Assembly (NCBI GenBank): GCA_902168105.1 | Contig: CABHOY010000019.1 | Location: forward strand, 434,001 to 498,000 | Length of the DNA stretch: 64,000 nucleotides | Reading direction: 5' to 3' | Source: an uncultured Flavihumibacter sp. | GTDB lineage: Bacteria > Bacteroidota > Bacteroidia > Chitinophagales > Chitinophagaceae | Part shown: positions 17,911 through 27,483 of the stretch, piece after piece | How positions within the stretch are numbered: position 1 is the stretch's first letter | Layout: the number at the start of each line of letters is the position of its first letter | The notes under the pieces: generated by a model | Told to the model about the DNA's origin: nothing | The model's input: only the letters and a program-made list of their open reading frames with translations | Databases searched by the model: none | Translations under genes and position numbers: made by a program

Positions 17911-18231
17911 TTATAACGGTTTTTTTGAGACAGACGATATGGAACTACTGGTTTATTTCTGCTTACAATCCAGGCCACAGGTAATAATTATGTCAGGTTG
18001 CTCTCTAAGTAAGTATGTGCAGATATAAGACCGGTCTTCACAGGTAAATGGTATTTTAAGGCGTATGGTTAATACAAAATGTCTTTTAATTCTCTCTTTT
18101 CCAGACTCTCTATAAAGGTGTCGTACCTAAAGTAGTAAGGTACCATCCCAAAAATAATTTTTTTTATTATATGCAAAACGCCCTCCCGGTATCTAACCGG
18201 GAGGGCGTTCCTTTATTTAAGTAGTATTATC
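17911..18231. other. Intergenic region upstream of the large chitinase
   Basis: These 321 bp separate the OmpA-family gene from the large chitinase, both on the minus strand. They hold a perfect 12-bp palindrome AAGACCGGTCTT at 18027-18038, about 120 bp before the chitinase start and a possible operator, and the strong terminator at 18177-18209. No reading frame with family features was seen. Confidence 0.6.
18177..18209. terminator. Intrinsic terminator after the OmpA-family gene
   Basis: A perfect 14-bp GC-rich stem (18177-18190 with 18196-18209) and a 5-nt loop ATCTA lie 23 bp after the stop codon of the OmpA-family gene. T-rich sequence on the plus side and TTTTGC on the minus side suggest that it can work in both directions. 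Confidence 0.88.
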
Positions 18232-20523
18232 TTATTTGTGAATGATTTTCAGCATTGTACGTCTTGCACGCATATACTGTTCATCCGTACAAGGTGCACC
18301 TTTACCACATGGATCTGCAGGGTCCTTACCGATGTTTTCGTAGTAAAGTCTGCTGGAAACTACACCTTTCTTCACCAGGTAATCAATTACTGCATAACAA
18401 CGTAAAGCAGAGAGGTCCTTATTATAAGCGTCAGAACCACGGGCGTCGGTATAAGAACGGATCTGCAGTTTCCAATCAGGATACTGGTTCAGTACCACTG
18501 CTACCCTATCCAGCAGGTTCCTTGACTTGGTGGTCAGGATCGCACTGTTATAGTCGTAGTAGAACTCCATGGTTTCCATTTTGTTCTGGATAGCATGGTC
18601 CATTTCTGTCATTTCTACTTCCTGCTTGGCTTCTGGTTGTGGTTGCGCTACTGCTACAGTTTCAACCGGCTTTTCAACAGGTTCTTCCGTCTTCGTTTCC
18701 GGCACAGAAGGCGCTGTTACAGGAGCGGCTACCAGCACAGGTTCCTTCACAGGCTTCTTAACAGGGGGCTTAGCAGGAGGACGTTTTGTAGGTGTTGTTT
18801 TAACCGGTTCTTTCACAGGCTCTTTCACTGGTTCACTTGCAGGTTCATTTTTCGCTACCAGCGGTTCTGAAACCTGGTGCTGTGTAGAAGCAACGGTATT
18901 CGGAATATCTATCGGAGCACTTACTGTCTGTCTTGGATTAGTTACGTGTGGTTCCTCAGCAGGCTTTGTCGGCGTTGATGTAGATGCTGTAGTTGTAGGC
19001 ATGCTGATCGGCGCACTTACGGTCTGTCTTGGAGAAACTACTGTTGGTTCATCAGGTTTGGTAGCTACGCCTACAGATTCAGTTTGTTTAGCAGGCGTGT
19101 TCTGCGCCAGTATCACCGGATTTGGCGTTGATCCTGGTTCAGGATCTTTATAAGGTTGGATACCCTGATCATTATTGAACCTTTCTGTGAAGTGGGTATC
19201 CATGAAGCGGTAGATATCGTCGCTACCACCACCACCGGTACGGTTGGAAGAGAAGTAGCCTTCGTACATATTCGCTTTCATAATGAAACCCAGATCATCG
19301 CCACCAGAGTTGAAAGGATAGCGCAGGTTCTGCAGACGGTGCCATTCACTTCCCTTACCCGCTACACGGAAGAGGTCAAAGCCTCCCATACCCGGGTGTC
19401 CTTTACTGGAGAAGTACAACATATCTTCTTCGTTATAGGTCGGGAAAGCTTCATCGAAAGGAGTGTTGATAACCGGGCCGCAGTTCTTAGGTTTACTCCA
19501 TCTGCCATTTTTCTGTTTCTCACTGAACCAGATGTCCATTTTACCCTGACCACCTTTTCTGTTGGAGGCAAAGTACATGGTCTTACCATCACGGCTGAGT
19601 GCAACATGACCGGAGGAAGAGCCCGAAGAGTTGATCTCTTTCAATGGTTCCAGCGGTCTCCAGTCATCACCTGTTTTCACTGACCAGAATACCATCATTG
19701 TACGTTCACCGTTCACAGGACCGCGTTTCTTACGGTTTGCGATGTCCTGCTGCCAGGAGTTCAGTGTAACATAAATGGTATCCTCTCTGGCGTTAAAACA
19801 TACAGGGCCGACGTGATAAGGCACCAGGGCTAATAATGACGGCACTACTTCTTCAACGAAAGTATTGGCCACACCCTGTGAATATTGTTTAAAAATGTAT
19901 GCTTTGTAGTAAGGCTGATTAGTACGACTGTCAATCTTCGGATTTTTTTCCGGTAACAGGTTCATGGTCATTTTACGATAACCGTTGGATACCAGCAGGA
20001 GTCCCTGTCTTGTAACACCGCTTACGTAATCAGAACCGGAAGAGCTCAATTCCTTGATATTCTCCATCGCCATGTCCAGACGGTTAGTCCTCCACGCCAT
20101 AGCGCTATCACAACCGGCTATCATACTATTTCTCAGAAGGATACTATCCGGCTTTGAACTTGTGAATTTGGCTAACTGTTGTTTTGCTTCAACATATTTA
20201 CCCGCGCCTTTTAAGATTTCTCCATATTGCAGGTGTACCACTGGCGGACAATCCGGGCGGTCCTGCATTTTCTCATACCAGAAGGCTGCATCATCATACT
20301 GACCAATTTCGCGGTTGCACAGCGCTATACGCTGCAGGAGATCAACAGAAGTTTTAGTTTTCTTCTTTGAGATGATCCTGGCATACAGGGATCCTGCAAC
20401 AGCATACTCCTGCCGTTGATAAGCCTCATCAGCCCTTACCCGCACGCTTTTTTGCTCCTGGCCAAACAGCATCACCGGAACCGTCAGAGTGGTGCATAAT
20501 AATATCGCGTAACAACGTAGCAT
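18232..20523 (-). CDS. TPR/PD40/OmpA family outer-membrane protein
   Basis: This 763-residue envelope protein probably anchors or organises a surface-export apparatus on peptidoglycan. It has a signal peptide (about 1-21), TPR-like helices (about 25-140), PD40 beta-propeller repeats (about 225-440, for example ALSRDGKTMYFASNRKGG), a long Pro/Thr/Val/Lys linker (about 480-640) and a C-terminal OmpA peptidoglycan-binding domain (about 650-763). The linker contains the repeat PRQTVSAPI twice and a KEPVKEPVK-rich part, suited to span the periplasm. Proteins of this layout (PorE or SprE-region types) accompany PorP/SprF-like proteins in T9SS loci. It is 28 bp after the PorP/SprF gene, so the two are co-transcribed. 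Confidence 0.9.
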   Translation of the reverse strand: MLRCYAILLCTTLTVPVMLFGQEQKSVRVRADEAYQRQEYAVAGSLYARIISKKKTKTSVDLLQRIALCNREIGQYDDAAFWYEKMQDRPDCPPVVHLQYGEILKGAGKYVEAKQQLAKFTSSKPDSILLRNSMIAGCDSAMAWRTNRLDMAMENIKELSSSGSDYVSGVTRQGLLLVSNGYRKMTMNLLPEKNPKIDSRTNQPYYKAYIFKQYSQGVANTFVEEVVPSLLALVPYHVGPVCFNAREDTIYVTLNSWQQDIANRKKRGPVNGERTMMVFWSVKTGDDWRPLEPLKEINSSGSSSGHVALSRDGKTMYFASNRKGGQGKMDIWFSEKQKNGRWSKPKNCGPVINTPFDEAFPTYNEEDMLYFSSKGHPGMGGFDLFRVAGKGSEWHRLQNLRYPFNSGGDDLGFIMKANMYEGYFSSNRTGGGGSDDIYRFMDTHFTERFNNDQGIQPYKDPEPGSTPNPVILAQNTPAKQTESVGVATKPDEPTVVSPRQTVSAPISMPTTTASTSTPTKPAEEPHVTNPRQTVSAPIDIPNTVASTQHQVSEPLVAKNEPASEPVKEPVKEPVKTTPTKRPPAKPPVKKPVKEPVLVAAPVTAPSVPETKTEEPVEKPVETVAVAQPQPEAKQEVEMTEMDHAIQNKMETMEFYYDYNSAILTTKSRNLLDRVAVVLNQYPDWKLQIRSYTDARGSDAYNKDLSALRCYAVIDYLVKKGVVSSRLYYENIGKDPADPCGKGAPCTDEQYMRARRTMLKIIHK

Positions 20524-20551
20524 ATTGAGATTTGATGATCTTTTTTAAATA

Positions 20552-21589
20552 TTAAAAATAGCGAGGATTGGATGTGCTGAATAACTTCGAATTAAACAAT
20601 ATACCAATCGAAAGCTCATGAGAACCACCCTGTAATCCTGCCAGTTTATTCATGCTATAGTCGTAGGAATAACCCACGCGATATTTAGCAGAAATGTAGT
20701 ATTCGAGAATGGCGCTTGCCGAATTGGCTTTATCAAGAGTCTGACCGGATACAATTGATTTCTTGTTAAATACAGAGAGGTTTGTTCTGTATGAACCACC
20801 CACCCATAAAAGTTCATCAATATGCATCATCAATGTTGCATCGAGACCTGCAGGACCTGCAAAATCTGTTTTGAACAGCACTGATGGTTTGAGGGAAATG
20901 TTCTCGTTCACCGGGAACATATAACCCGCAGTTAAATAAACATGTTGTTTTCTACGGATACTTTCATATGTATAACCTCTCCATTTGTAACCGGAGCTGC
21001 TGTACTTTGAAAAGAGATCAAGTGCAGACAGACCGATATAAAGGGAAGGAGTATAGAAATAGATACCAACGCGTGCATCAGGTGTAGTGGACTTAGCTGA
21101 ACCATCAGGAATGATACGGTCGCCATTATCAAGATAGATAAGGTCCTTTCCACTCAGTCCATACTGTGTTGCACCTACGCCGACACCGAGGCTTAAGCGA
21201 CGGGTGTCTTCTTCGTCGAGGCGTATACGATACGCGTAAGAAGCGTAGAGAGAGATAGCGCTCTGAGGACCGAGATTGTCCATCATAGCCTGTACGCCGA
21301 GACCAACGTTTGCGTCCTGGCCACCTCTGTTCAGCGGGCCATCCAATGATATGGCTGCTGTACGTGGAGCGCCGTCTATACCAGTCCATTGCTGGCGGAA
21401 GGCGGCATTAAGATGAAGTACATCCTTATAACCTGCATATGCAGGATTGATGCTCAATCCATTAAAAATATACTGGCTGAACTGGACACTTTGCTGTGCA
21501 CGGGAACCTGCTGCCAGGCAAAGTAAGAATACTACAGTAAACCATTTTTTTGTCATGTACATAATTGCACTTTTAGGATCACAGTTCAT
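20552..21589 (-). CDS. PorP/SprF family type IX secretion membrane protein
   Basis: PorP/SprF-family proteins are outer-membrane beta-barrels that help export or attach T9SS type B cargo. The mature part opens with QQSVQFSQYIFNGLSINPAYAGYKD, split here only by the family core, the hallmark of this family. The stop codon of the upstream surface-protein gene and this start overlap as TAATG, which suggests translational coupling at 21589. In-frame ATGs at 21562 and 21556 would give a more standard signal peptide (MTKKWFTVVFLLCLAAG), so the true start is one of the three. It is flanked by a type B cargo gene and an OmpA-family gene, as expected for a dedicated export set. Confidence 0.93.
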   Translation of the reverse strand: MNCDPKSAIMYMTKKWFTVVFLLCLAAGSRAQQSVQFSQYIFNGLSINPAYAGYKDVLHLNAAFRQQWTGIDGAPRTAAISLDGPLNRGGQDANVGLGVQAMMDNLGPQSAISLYASYAYRIRLDEEDTRRLSLGVGVGATQYGLSGKDLIYLDNGDRIIPDGSAKSTTPDARVGIYFYTPSLYIGLSALDLFSKYSSSGYKWRGYTYESIRRKQHVYLTAGYMFPVNENISLKPSVLFKTDFAGPAGLDATLMMHIDELLWVGGSYRTNLSVFNKKSIVSGQTLDKANSASAILEYYISAKYRVGYSYDYSMNKLAGLQGGSHELSIGILFNSKLFSTSNPRYF

Positions 21590-23379
21590 TATCTAATAAT
21601 CATTACCCAGCCTTTGAAAACCTGCACCCCATCGTTAGGTGTGTTTAATTCAAGGCGATAATAATAAGTACCTTCGCTTAGTCCCGTCGCATTCCAGCTG
21701 TTCTGATAGTCCTTATTCTGGTATACAACACCGCCCCAGCGATTGAATATTGTTAATGCACTACCTGGGTTCTTTTCTATTCCTCTTACATAGAAGAAGT
21801 CATTCTTACCATCACCGTTTGGCGTCACAACATTGGAGATCACCATACCTGCTGCCTTACCAGTGGTCTTGATGCTTGTTACGGTACCCTTGTCACAACC
21901 CAGTTCCTGTGGATCGCAATGGTAAGTCGGCTTAGAGGTAGAGTCGGAGTTACCGCCGATCTGCAATCTAGCCGTATTATCGATGCTCTTTATTCCATCC
22001 GGAAGCGGATCAACTTTTACTTTGAAGTGAAGCTGTCTTGGTGAAGCGCCTGCAGGCAGGTTATTTATCACCCAGGTAAGTGTTTTTCCACCTCCCAGGA
22101 ACACACCACCATCCGCAATTGATACGAAAGTTGTTTGTGCAGGAACGTTGTTACTTACCTGAAGCGTTTGAATATCGGTGTTACCTGTGTTACGTATATA
22201 TACGGTATAAGCCAGTGTTTCTCCCGATGATACAGTTCCTTCACCGCTCTCGTTTATAACGATCATCCAGCCTTCAAAAGAAACTACACTAACAATAGGA
22301 ATAGAGGAAGATGGCTTTCCAGCGCCGTTAGGATCCGGCTGGTTAGGATTTGATGCCATGGAAGGAAATGTTGGGACAGACCCTTTACCATTCCCGTTAT
22401 TTACATAAGCTGTATTTTCTATTGCTTTGATACCGGTCAGCGCTGCTCCTAACCTTGCACGGAAGGAAACTACGGCTGACTGTCCCACGTCTATTAACGG
22501 AATGGTCCATGTCAGCAAATTGTTTGCATCGGGAACAGCCTGGTCGGCAGCATCCACAAAAGTGGTACCGATAGGCAGGTAGTCCGTTACAAGTACACCT
22601 GTCAATTGTACATCGCCGGTGTTCTGAACATGTATTGTATATGTGATCACGTCTCCTGACTGGATATTTCCGTTTGGACCAGAACCATTGTAAAGAGCGC
22701 TCAGCCATGAAATGGAGTTCATTCCATTGTCAACGGAAGCTCTTGTAGATGGCCAACCTTTGTCAACCCCTAACGCAGCATTAATGTTATTATCAACTGC
22801 CGGCGCCCAAGTATGTTGTAATCCCGTGCCATCTCCTATGTCAACATAACCTGTGTTATTAATATAATCAACGCCGGTTAATGGCCCCTTAACAGTAACT
22901 GTTGCTGAAACAGATATCTTTTGACCCGGAGCAAGCGTCAGGCCAGTCCATGACAATACATTATTATTCAGAGTGCCGCCAGGAGAAGCTCCATAAAATT
23001 CTGTGTGCAGCGGCAGCGTGTCCACCACGCGAACATTAGATAATGCCTCGTCACCGGTGTTCTCAATAAAGATCCTATATTCTATATTATCTCCTTCTTT
23101 CACTGCATTCCCTACACCAGAACCGTCGTAGGAATAAGTCACCCATATATTGGCAGACTTAGTGTAAGGCCTCCCGTTAACGGTAATACCAGGAACGGCC
23201 GCTTTTTTGCCGACTGCCGTGGTATTTCCCATTGCTGGTAACCAGGTCATACCTACCATAAAAAGTAGTATGAGGAGACTACGATCAGATATCTTTCTGA
23301 TGTTGGTAAGGACCAGACCAACTCGCTGCTGCATAGATTTTTGCAGATTTAAACGAGTCGAATTATAATTTGTGCGCAT
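21589..23379 (-). CDS. Surface protein with three DUF11 repeats and T9SS type B (gliding motility-associated) C-terminal domain
   Basis: This protein of about 596 residues is expected on the cell surface. It has a hydrophobic signal segment (SLLILLFMVGMTWLPAMG), then three DUF11 beta-sandwich repeats, each with a YxIxxxNTGD motif (EYRIFIENTGD, TYTIHVQNTGD, AYTVYIRNTGN). The C-terminal CHU_C domain begins VVTPNGDGKNDFF and includes IFNRWGGVVYQN, the type B T9SS sorting signal. The frame is open to 23427, but an N-terminus there would be unusually long; ATG at 23379 is chosen, and 23334 is also possible. It is first in an operon with PorP/SprF and OmpA-type genes. It is likely an adhesin or surface filament part; the ligand is unknown. 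Confidence 0.88.
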   Translation of the reverse strand: MRTNYNSTRLNLQKSMQQRVGLVLTNIRKISDRSLLILLFMVGMTWLPAMGNTTAVGKKAAVPGITVNGRPYTKSANIWVTYSYDGSGVGNAVKEGDNIEYRIFIENTGDEALSNVRVVDTLPLHTEFYGASPGGTLNNNVLSWTGLTLAPGQKISVSATVTVKGPLTGVDYINNTGYVDIGDGTGLQHTWAPAVDNNINAALGVDKGWPSTRASVDNGMNSISWLSALYNGSGPNGNIQSGDVITYTIHVQNTGDVQLTGVLVTDYLPIGTTFVDAADQAVPDANNLLTWTIPLIDVGQSAVVSFRARLGAALTGIKAIENTAYVNNGNGKGSVPTFPSMASNPNQPDPNGAGKPSSSIPIVSVVSFEGWMIVINESGEGTVSSGETLAYTVYIRNTGNTDIQTLQVSNNVPAQTTFVSIADGGVFLGGGKTLTWVINNLPAGASPRQLHFKVKVDPLPDGIKSIDNTARLQIGGNSDSTSKPTYHCDPQELGCDKGTVTSIKTTGKAAGMVISNVVTPNGDGKNDFFYVRGIEKNPGSALTIFNRWGGVVYQNKDYQNSWNATGLSEGTYYYRLELNTPNDGVQVFKGWVMIIR

Positions 23380-24553
23380 AGGCTTAGGATTACTGCAGAT
23401 AGTAAATTTGAATGCTAATTGTACCAATGTTGTTAGAAACGCCTCGAAGCAACTCTCCCCTTATTATTATATATATATATCCGGGCAAGCCGGGGGTGAT
23501 GGTCGGGCATGTGAAATACCGCTACCAGAGCGGACCACAATTCATATAAGGCAGCTTTCTTCATTGGTTTAGGATTATGATTTATAAATATCCGACAGTC
23601 AAGGATATAGTAAATTCGAATATAAAAATATCTATATTTATTGATAAAACAATATCTTTTTAAAAATTAATGAGCATTAACCCCTCCTACTTCTGAATTA
23701 TAAATCAAAACATTACAAATGATATTGGGGCAAATACTACCCTTTTAAGTATGTAAAAATGGCCATTTTCCGGGATGCGTCACATATTACTTAATAAACA
23801 TATGACCCCTTGTACCGGCTTACTGATAAAGGCTTCGGAGCGTTCAAATATATATTTTGTAGCATACAATAAATGTATAGGGGCTAAGCGTTATAGCTAC
23901 CTTTATCGCCTCTACGAAAAGTGGGTTTATCCACATTTTTAACCTGTTTTCAGGCCATAAATGTGGATAACTTTTCTTTACCTGCTTGTACGCATATTCT
24001 CAAATTGGCATTTTCATTAATATTATTTTCACCCATTCAGATAGCATTCATTCCCTGGACCCATTTCCGTTATAATAATTCCATATTCAAACAAATTGCT
24101 ATATTTACTAATATAAATGGAGTCGCTCATCTCGGTTTACCAGCCCCGGCGGAAATAGCAGTAAGTATATGTGCACCTTTTTTTGAGTACTAGCGCTTAT
24201 TTTATATATGACGAAGATCATTAGTTGAAATCGCACCCGTTATTCTATTCATATTTACGCCACTGGAAAGACCATTCCCATATCTTCTACCTGAAAAGCC
24301 ATGTATAAAACAGCTGATGGAGGCTGCACGCACGACGGAAATCTATGCCAACTCGTGTGTCTGCATCTACCGCTAACTACTTAATATTAACCAATTTAAA
24401 ATGCACACGACCATTCCATTCTGTTATTACAAGAATTTTTCGGGCCTGCGGAGGCCTGAGCCATTAAGCATGCCTGACAAGTATCCGCCTTATGTATGGG
24501 TATTCTAATCGGTTACATTCATACCTGTATATCAACCTGCAAACACTTTTCTG
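23380..24553. other. Long gene-free region between divergent gene blocks
   Basis: About 1.1 kb separates the minus-strand block to the left from plus-strand genes to the right. No reading frame resembles a real protein. The part at 23580-23700 is very AT-rich. A nested inverted repeat with two TTATCCACA 9-mers lies at 23927-23970. Promoters for both flanking genes must be here, but no clear consensus was found. A chromosomal-origin or DnaA-binding role is possible and is discussed as a finding. Confidence 0.6.
23927..23970. repeat. Nested inverted repeat containing two inverted DnaA-box-like 9-mers
   Basis: TTATCCACATTT at 23927-23938 is the exact reverse complement of AAATGTGGATAA at 23959-23970. 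Inside the loop a second stem, CCTG TTTT CAGG, lies at 23943-23954, with symmetric 4-nt internal loops. The first nine bases of each outer arm equal the bacterial DnaA-box consensus TTATCCACA. It could be a DnaA-binding pair, a structured RNA or a regulator site. Confidence 0.6.
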
Positions 24554-25219
24554 ATGAATACTGCAGTCTATAAAATTTTACTTGTAGATGAGGATCAGGT
24601 ATTTGTAAGACAGACCCGGCAGTTATTGATTACCCAATCTTATGATATTCATACAGCCTCCTCAGAAGAAGAAGGAATCATCATCTGTCAGCAACAGCAA
24701 CCCGACCTTATCATTTGTGGTGCACACCTGCGCGGAACAGGCGGGCATCATTTTATCATGGCACTAAGGAATGACCCTGGTTTTGATCATATCCCGTTGA
24801 TCTTTATCAGTGTAAAAGATAACAAACAGGAAATGCGCATGGCAATGAACCTCGGAGCAGACGACTATCTGGCAAGGCCGTTTAGAAAACGCGACCTTCT
24901 GCTCAGCATCCGCTCCCGGCTGGGCCGCTTTGCGAAGTTCAATCATGTGCATACCCCTGACGAAACCAGAAGTGTATCTCTTGCTAACTCATCCACCGCT
25001 CAACAGGCACTGTATCACAGGCTTGGTAAAGCCGAAAACCGCATCATAAAAATGATCGCTGAAGGCAAAAGCACCAAGCAAATGGCTGATGAATTAAACG
25101 TGAGTATCCGTACTATCGAAAATCACCGGTACAGAATCGCAGGCAAACTGGGTATTGCAGGGCGTAATGCGCTGACCGAGTTTGTGATCCGGAATATCAT
25201 TCAGCAACAGAAGCAGTAG
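24554..25219 (+). CDS. LuxR/NarL-type response regulator with atypical receiver domain
   Basis: This 221-residue protein has an N-terminal receiver-like domain (about 5-122) and a C-terminal LuxR-type helix-turn-helix (about 160-215, IAEGKSTKQMADELNVSIRTIENH). In normal receivers the motif is DLIICD with the last Asp phosphorylated; here it is DLIICG, so residue 56 is Gly. The conserved Lys near 107 is Arg (LARPF). The acidic pair near residues 12-14 and Ser86 are kept. The protein therefore probably works without Asp phosphorylation. No kinase gene lies next to it. Its targets are unknown; the S9 peptidase downstream is on the same strand after 171 bp. Confidence 0.88.
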   Translation: MNTAVYKILLVDEDQVFVRQTRQLLITQSYDIHTASSEEEGIIICQQQQPDLIICGAHLRGTGGHHFIMALRNDPGFDHIPLIFISVKDNKQEMRMAMNLGADDYLARPFRKRDLLLSIRSRLGRFAKFNHVHTPDETRSVSLANSSTAQQALYHRLGKAENRIIKMIAEGKSTKQMADELNVSIRTIENHRYRIAGKLGIAGRNALTEFVIRNIIQQQKQ

Positions 25220-25225
25220 CACAGG

Positions 25226-25367
25226 AAATCAGGAACTAAGGAACAGGAACCCGGAATTCAATGCAGTAGCCAGCCGCAGGCTTCGTACTGTAACGAATTG
25301 ACTAAACTATTAGTAATGTCAGTTTGTATTTTGTATATTCTCATTCCCATTTCTTAATTCCTGATTT
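25226..25367. repeat. Imperfect inverted repeat with ATCAGGAACTAAG motif
   Basis: AAATCAGGAACTAAGGAA at 25226-25243 pairs imperfectly with the segment at 25351-25367. The same motif forms the hairpin at 13754-13805. It lies between the response regulator and the S9 peptidase gene and may belong to a small dispersed intergenic repeat family of this genome, or work as a terminator. Confidence 0.45.
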
Positions 25368-25390
25368 TTAATCCTAATGCCCTGTTACGC

Positions 25391-27481
25391 ATGCTCAGAT
25401 CTACCTTTCTTACAACAGCTTTTCTCCTGCACATGTGCTGCGTGACCGCACAGCAGTTTACCATGGAAGCTGTCACCAGTTATCCTTTCCCTTCCGAACT
25501 CACGGGTGCTGCCAGTGGCTCCGGCATTGCCTGGGCGCTGAATGAGCAGGGTAAACGAAACGTATATGTTGCGGCCGGCCCGGACTTTACTCCACGGAAA
25601 CTCACTGCCTATACCCTTGACGACGGACAGGAGATCAGCAGTCTCTCTGTTTCCGGTGATGGTAAATGGGTGGTATACAGCCGTGGTGGCGATCATGGCG
25701 GGAAAGAAGCGAGCAATCCTGTCAACCCCTATCATCTGCCCATACCTCCTAAAACAGAAGTATGGTCAGTGCCCTTTGCCGGTGGTACTGCCAAAGTATT
25801 GTCCGAGGGCGACTACCCGGTGATCTCTCCCCGGGGCGACAGTGTTGCATTCATCAAAAGCGGCCAGATATGGATAGCGCCGGTAGATGGCGCTGCACCT
25901 GCCAGAAACCTGATTACGGCAAAAGGTTCCTGCAACAGCATCGTATGGTCGCCCGATGGCTCGGGACTGGCGTTTGTGAATAACCGTGGCGACCACTCTT
26001 ACATTGGCGTATACCGTAATGCAGGTACACCTCTTCAATGGATAGCTCCGGCCTTTTCAAAAGATCACTCTCCCCGCTGGTCGCCCGACGGAAAGCAGAT
26101 CGCTTTCATCCGGACTCCCGGCACAGGTGGCGTCACCGACTCCCTGCTGGCCAGAAAGCATCAGCCCTGGGCTATCTGGACCGCCGATGTTTCCAGTGGT
26201 GAGGGCAAACTATTATGGAAATCGCCGGCTACACTGCCTGGCTCCATCCCTACTACCGATGGTGGCACCAACCTTCACTGGCCGGTGGCAGGCAGGATCG
26301 TGTTCCTCTCCTATCATGACGGATGGCCGCATATCTATTCGATTGCTGCCGGTGGCGGTACTCCCCTGTTATTAACACCCGGTGCTTTTATGGCAGAGCA
26401 TATTGACGTTTCATCAGACGCCAAATGGATCGTGTTCAGTGCCAATACAGGTGCTGCCGCAACAGATATTGATCGCAGACACCTGGTACGTGTACCCGTT
26501 GACAAAGCTGCTATGGAAATACTTACTTCGGGGGATGGTATAGAAGCTTATCCTGTAGTTACGGGCGATGGGCACACCATTGCAGCTCTCACGGCTACAG
26601 CGCAACAGCCTTTATTACCAGCCGTGATGCCTTTTCAAAAAGGTACTCCTAACGTGATCGGCAAATCGTTGTTACCTGCCGCATTTCCAATTCAGCAGCT
26701 GGTTACTCCTAAAGCAGTCACCTTTAAAGCGCCCGATGGAACATTAGTACATGGCCAGTTATTCGAGCCGAAGGACAAGGCTGAAAAACATCCTGCGGTA
26801 GTATATATTCACGGCGGACCACAACGCCAGATGCTGCTCGGCTGGCATTACATGGATTACTATTCAAATAACTATGCAGTTAATCAGTACCTGGTTAACC
26901 AGGGATTTGTAGTGCTTTCTGTGAATTACCGTCTGGGTATTGGTTATGGGTATGAATTCCATAAACCTGCGCATGCGGGTATCGTAGGGGCGGCAGAGTA
27001 TCAGGATATCAAAGCCGCCGGTCAGTGGCTGGCAACGCAACCACAGGTTGATGCCAGGAGAATAGGTGTTTACGGCGGTTCCTATGGCGGCTTCCTGACA
27101 GCACATGCGCTGGGCAGGGATTCAAAACTATTCGCCGCAGGCGTGGATATACACGGTGTACATACCGCCGCACAATTCTTACCTCCGGTATTGCCTGTTC
27201 TGGCGCCCGATTTTGATACGGCGAAAAAAGTAGCATGGCTGTCTTCGCCGGTAGCCTATGTAGATACCTGGACATCTCCCGTACTGCTTATCCATGCCGA
27301 TGACGACCGTAATGTGGATTTCGGCCAGACCATTGATCTGTTCCGCAGGCTGGAAAACAAAGGCACATCATTTGAGTACCTGGCCATCCCTGACGATACC
27401 CATCACTGGATGAAATATAGCAATGCCCTTACCGTAAACAAAGCGACCGCAGTATTCTTGATCAAACATCTGAAGGAGTAA
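25391..27481 (+). CDS. S9 family prolyl oligopeptidase-type peptidase (DPP4/acylaminoacyl-peptidase-like)
   Basis: This 696-residue enzyme should remove dipeptides or acylated residues from peptides in the periplasm. It has a signal peptide (about 1-20), an N-terminal beta-propeller of PD40-like repeats (about 40-400, for example ISPRGDSVAFIKSGQIW and WSPDGKQIAFIR) and a C-terminal alpha/beta-hydrolase domain (about 440-696). The catalytic Ser is in GGSYGG, the Asp in HADDDRNVDFG and the His in DDTHHW. Length and order are normal for the family. The start at 25391 places the signal peptide directly at the N-terminus. Confidence 0.93.
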   Translation: MLRSTFLTTAFLLHMCCVTAQQFTMEAVTSYPFPSELTGAASGSGIAWALNEQGKRNVYVAAGPDFTPRKLTAYTLDDGQEISSLSVSGDGKWVVYSRGGDHGGKEASNPVNPYHLPIPPKTEVWSVPFAGGTAKVLSEGDYPVISPRGDSVAFIKSGQIWIAPVDGAAPARNLITAKGSCNSIVWSPDGSGLAFVNNRGDHSYIGVYRNAGTPLQWIAPAFSKDHSPRWSPDGKQIAFIRTPGTGGVTDSLLARKHQPWAIWTADVSSGEGKLLWKSPATLPGSIPTTDGGTNLHWPVAGRIVFLSYHDGWPHIYSIAAGGGTPLLLTPGAFMAEHIDVSSDAKWIVFSANTGAAATDIDRRHLVRVPVDKAAMEILTSGDGIEAYPVVTGDGHTIAALTATAQQPLLPAVMPFQKGTPNVIGKSLLPAAFPIQQLVTPKAVTFKAPDGTLVHGQLFEPKDKAEKHPAVVYIHGGPQRQMLLGWHYMDYYSNNYAVNQYLVNQGFVVLSVNYRLGIGYGYEFHKPAHAGIVGAAEYQDIKAAGQWLATQPQVDARRIGVYGGSYGGFLTAHALGRDSKLFAAGVDIHGVHTAAQFLPPVLPVLAPDFDTAKKVAWLSSPVAYVDTWTSPVLLIHADDDRNVDFGQTIDLFRRLENKGTSFEYLAIPDDTHHWMKYSNALTVNKATAVFLIKHLKE

Positions 27482-27483
27482 AC

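Noticed and set aside
18569..19153. Long plus-strand open frame opposite the OmpA-family gene
   Set aside because: It is rich in Gly, Thr, Ser and Val because it mirrors the Pro/Thr/Lys-rich linker of the real gene on the other strand.
23921..24193. Open frame of 90 codons in the long gene-free region
   Set aside because: It runs through the nested inverted repeat, has no recognisable domain or ribosome binding site, and its composition looks random.
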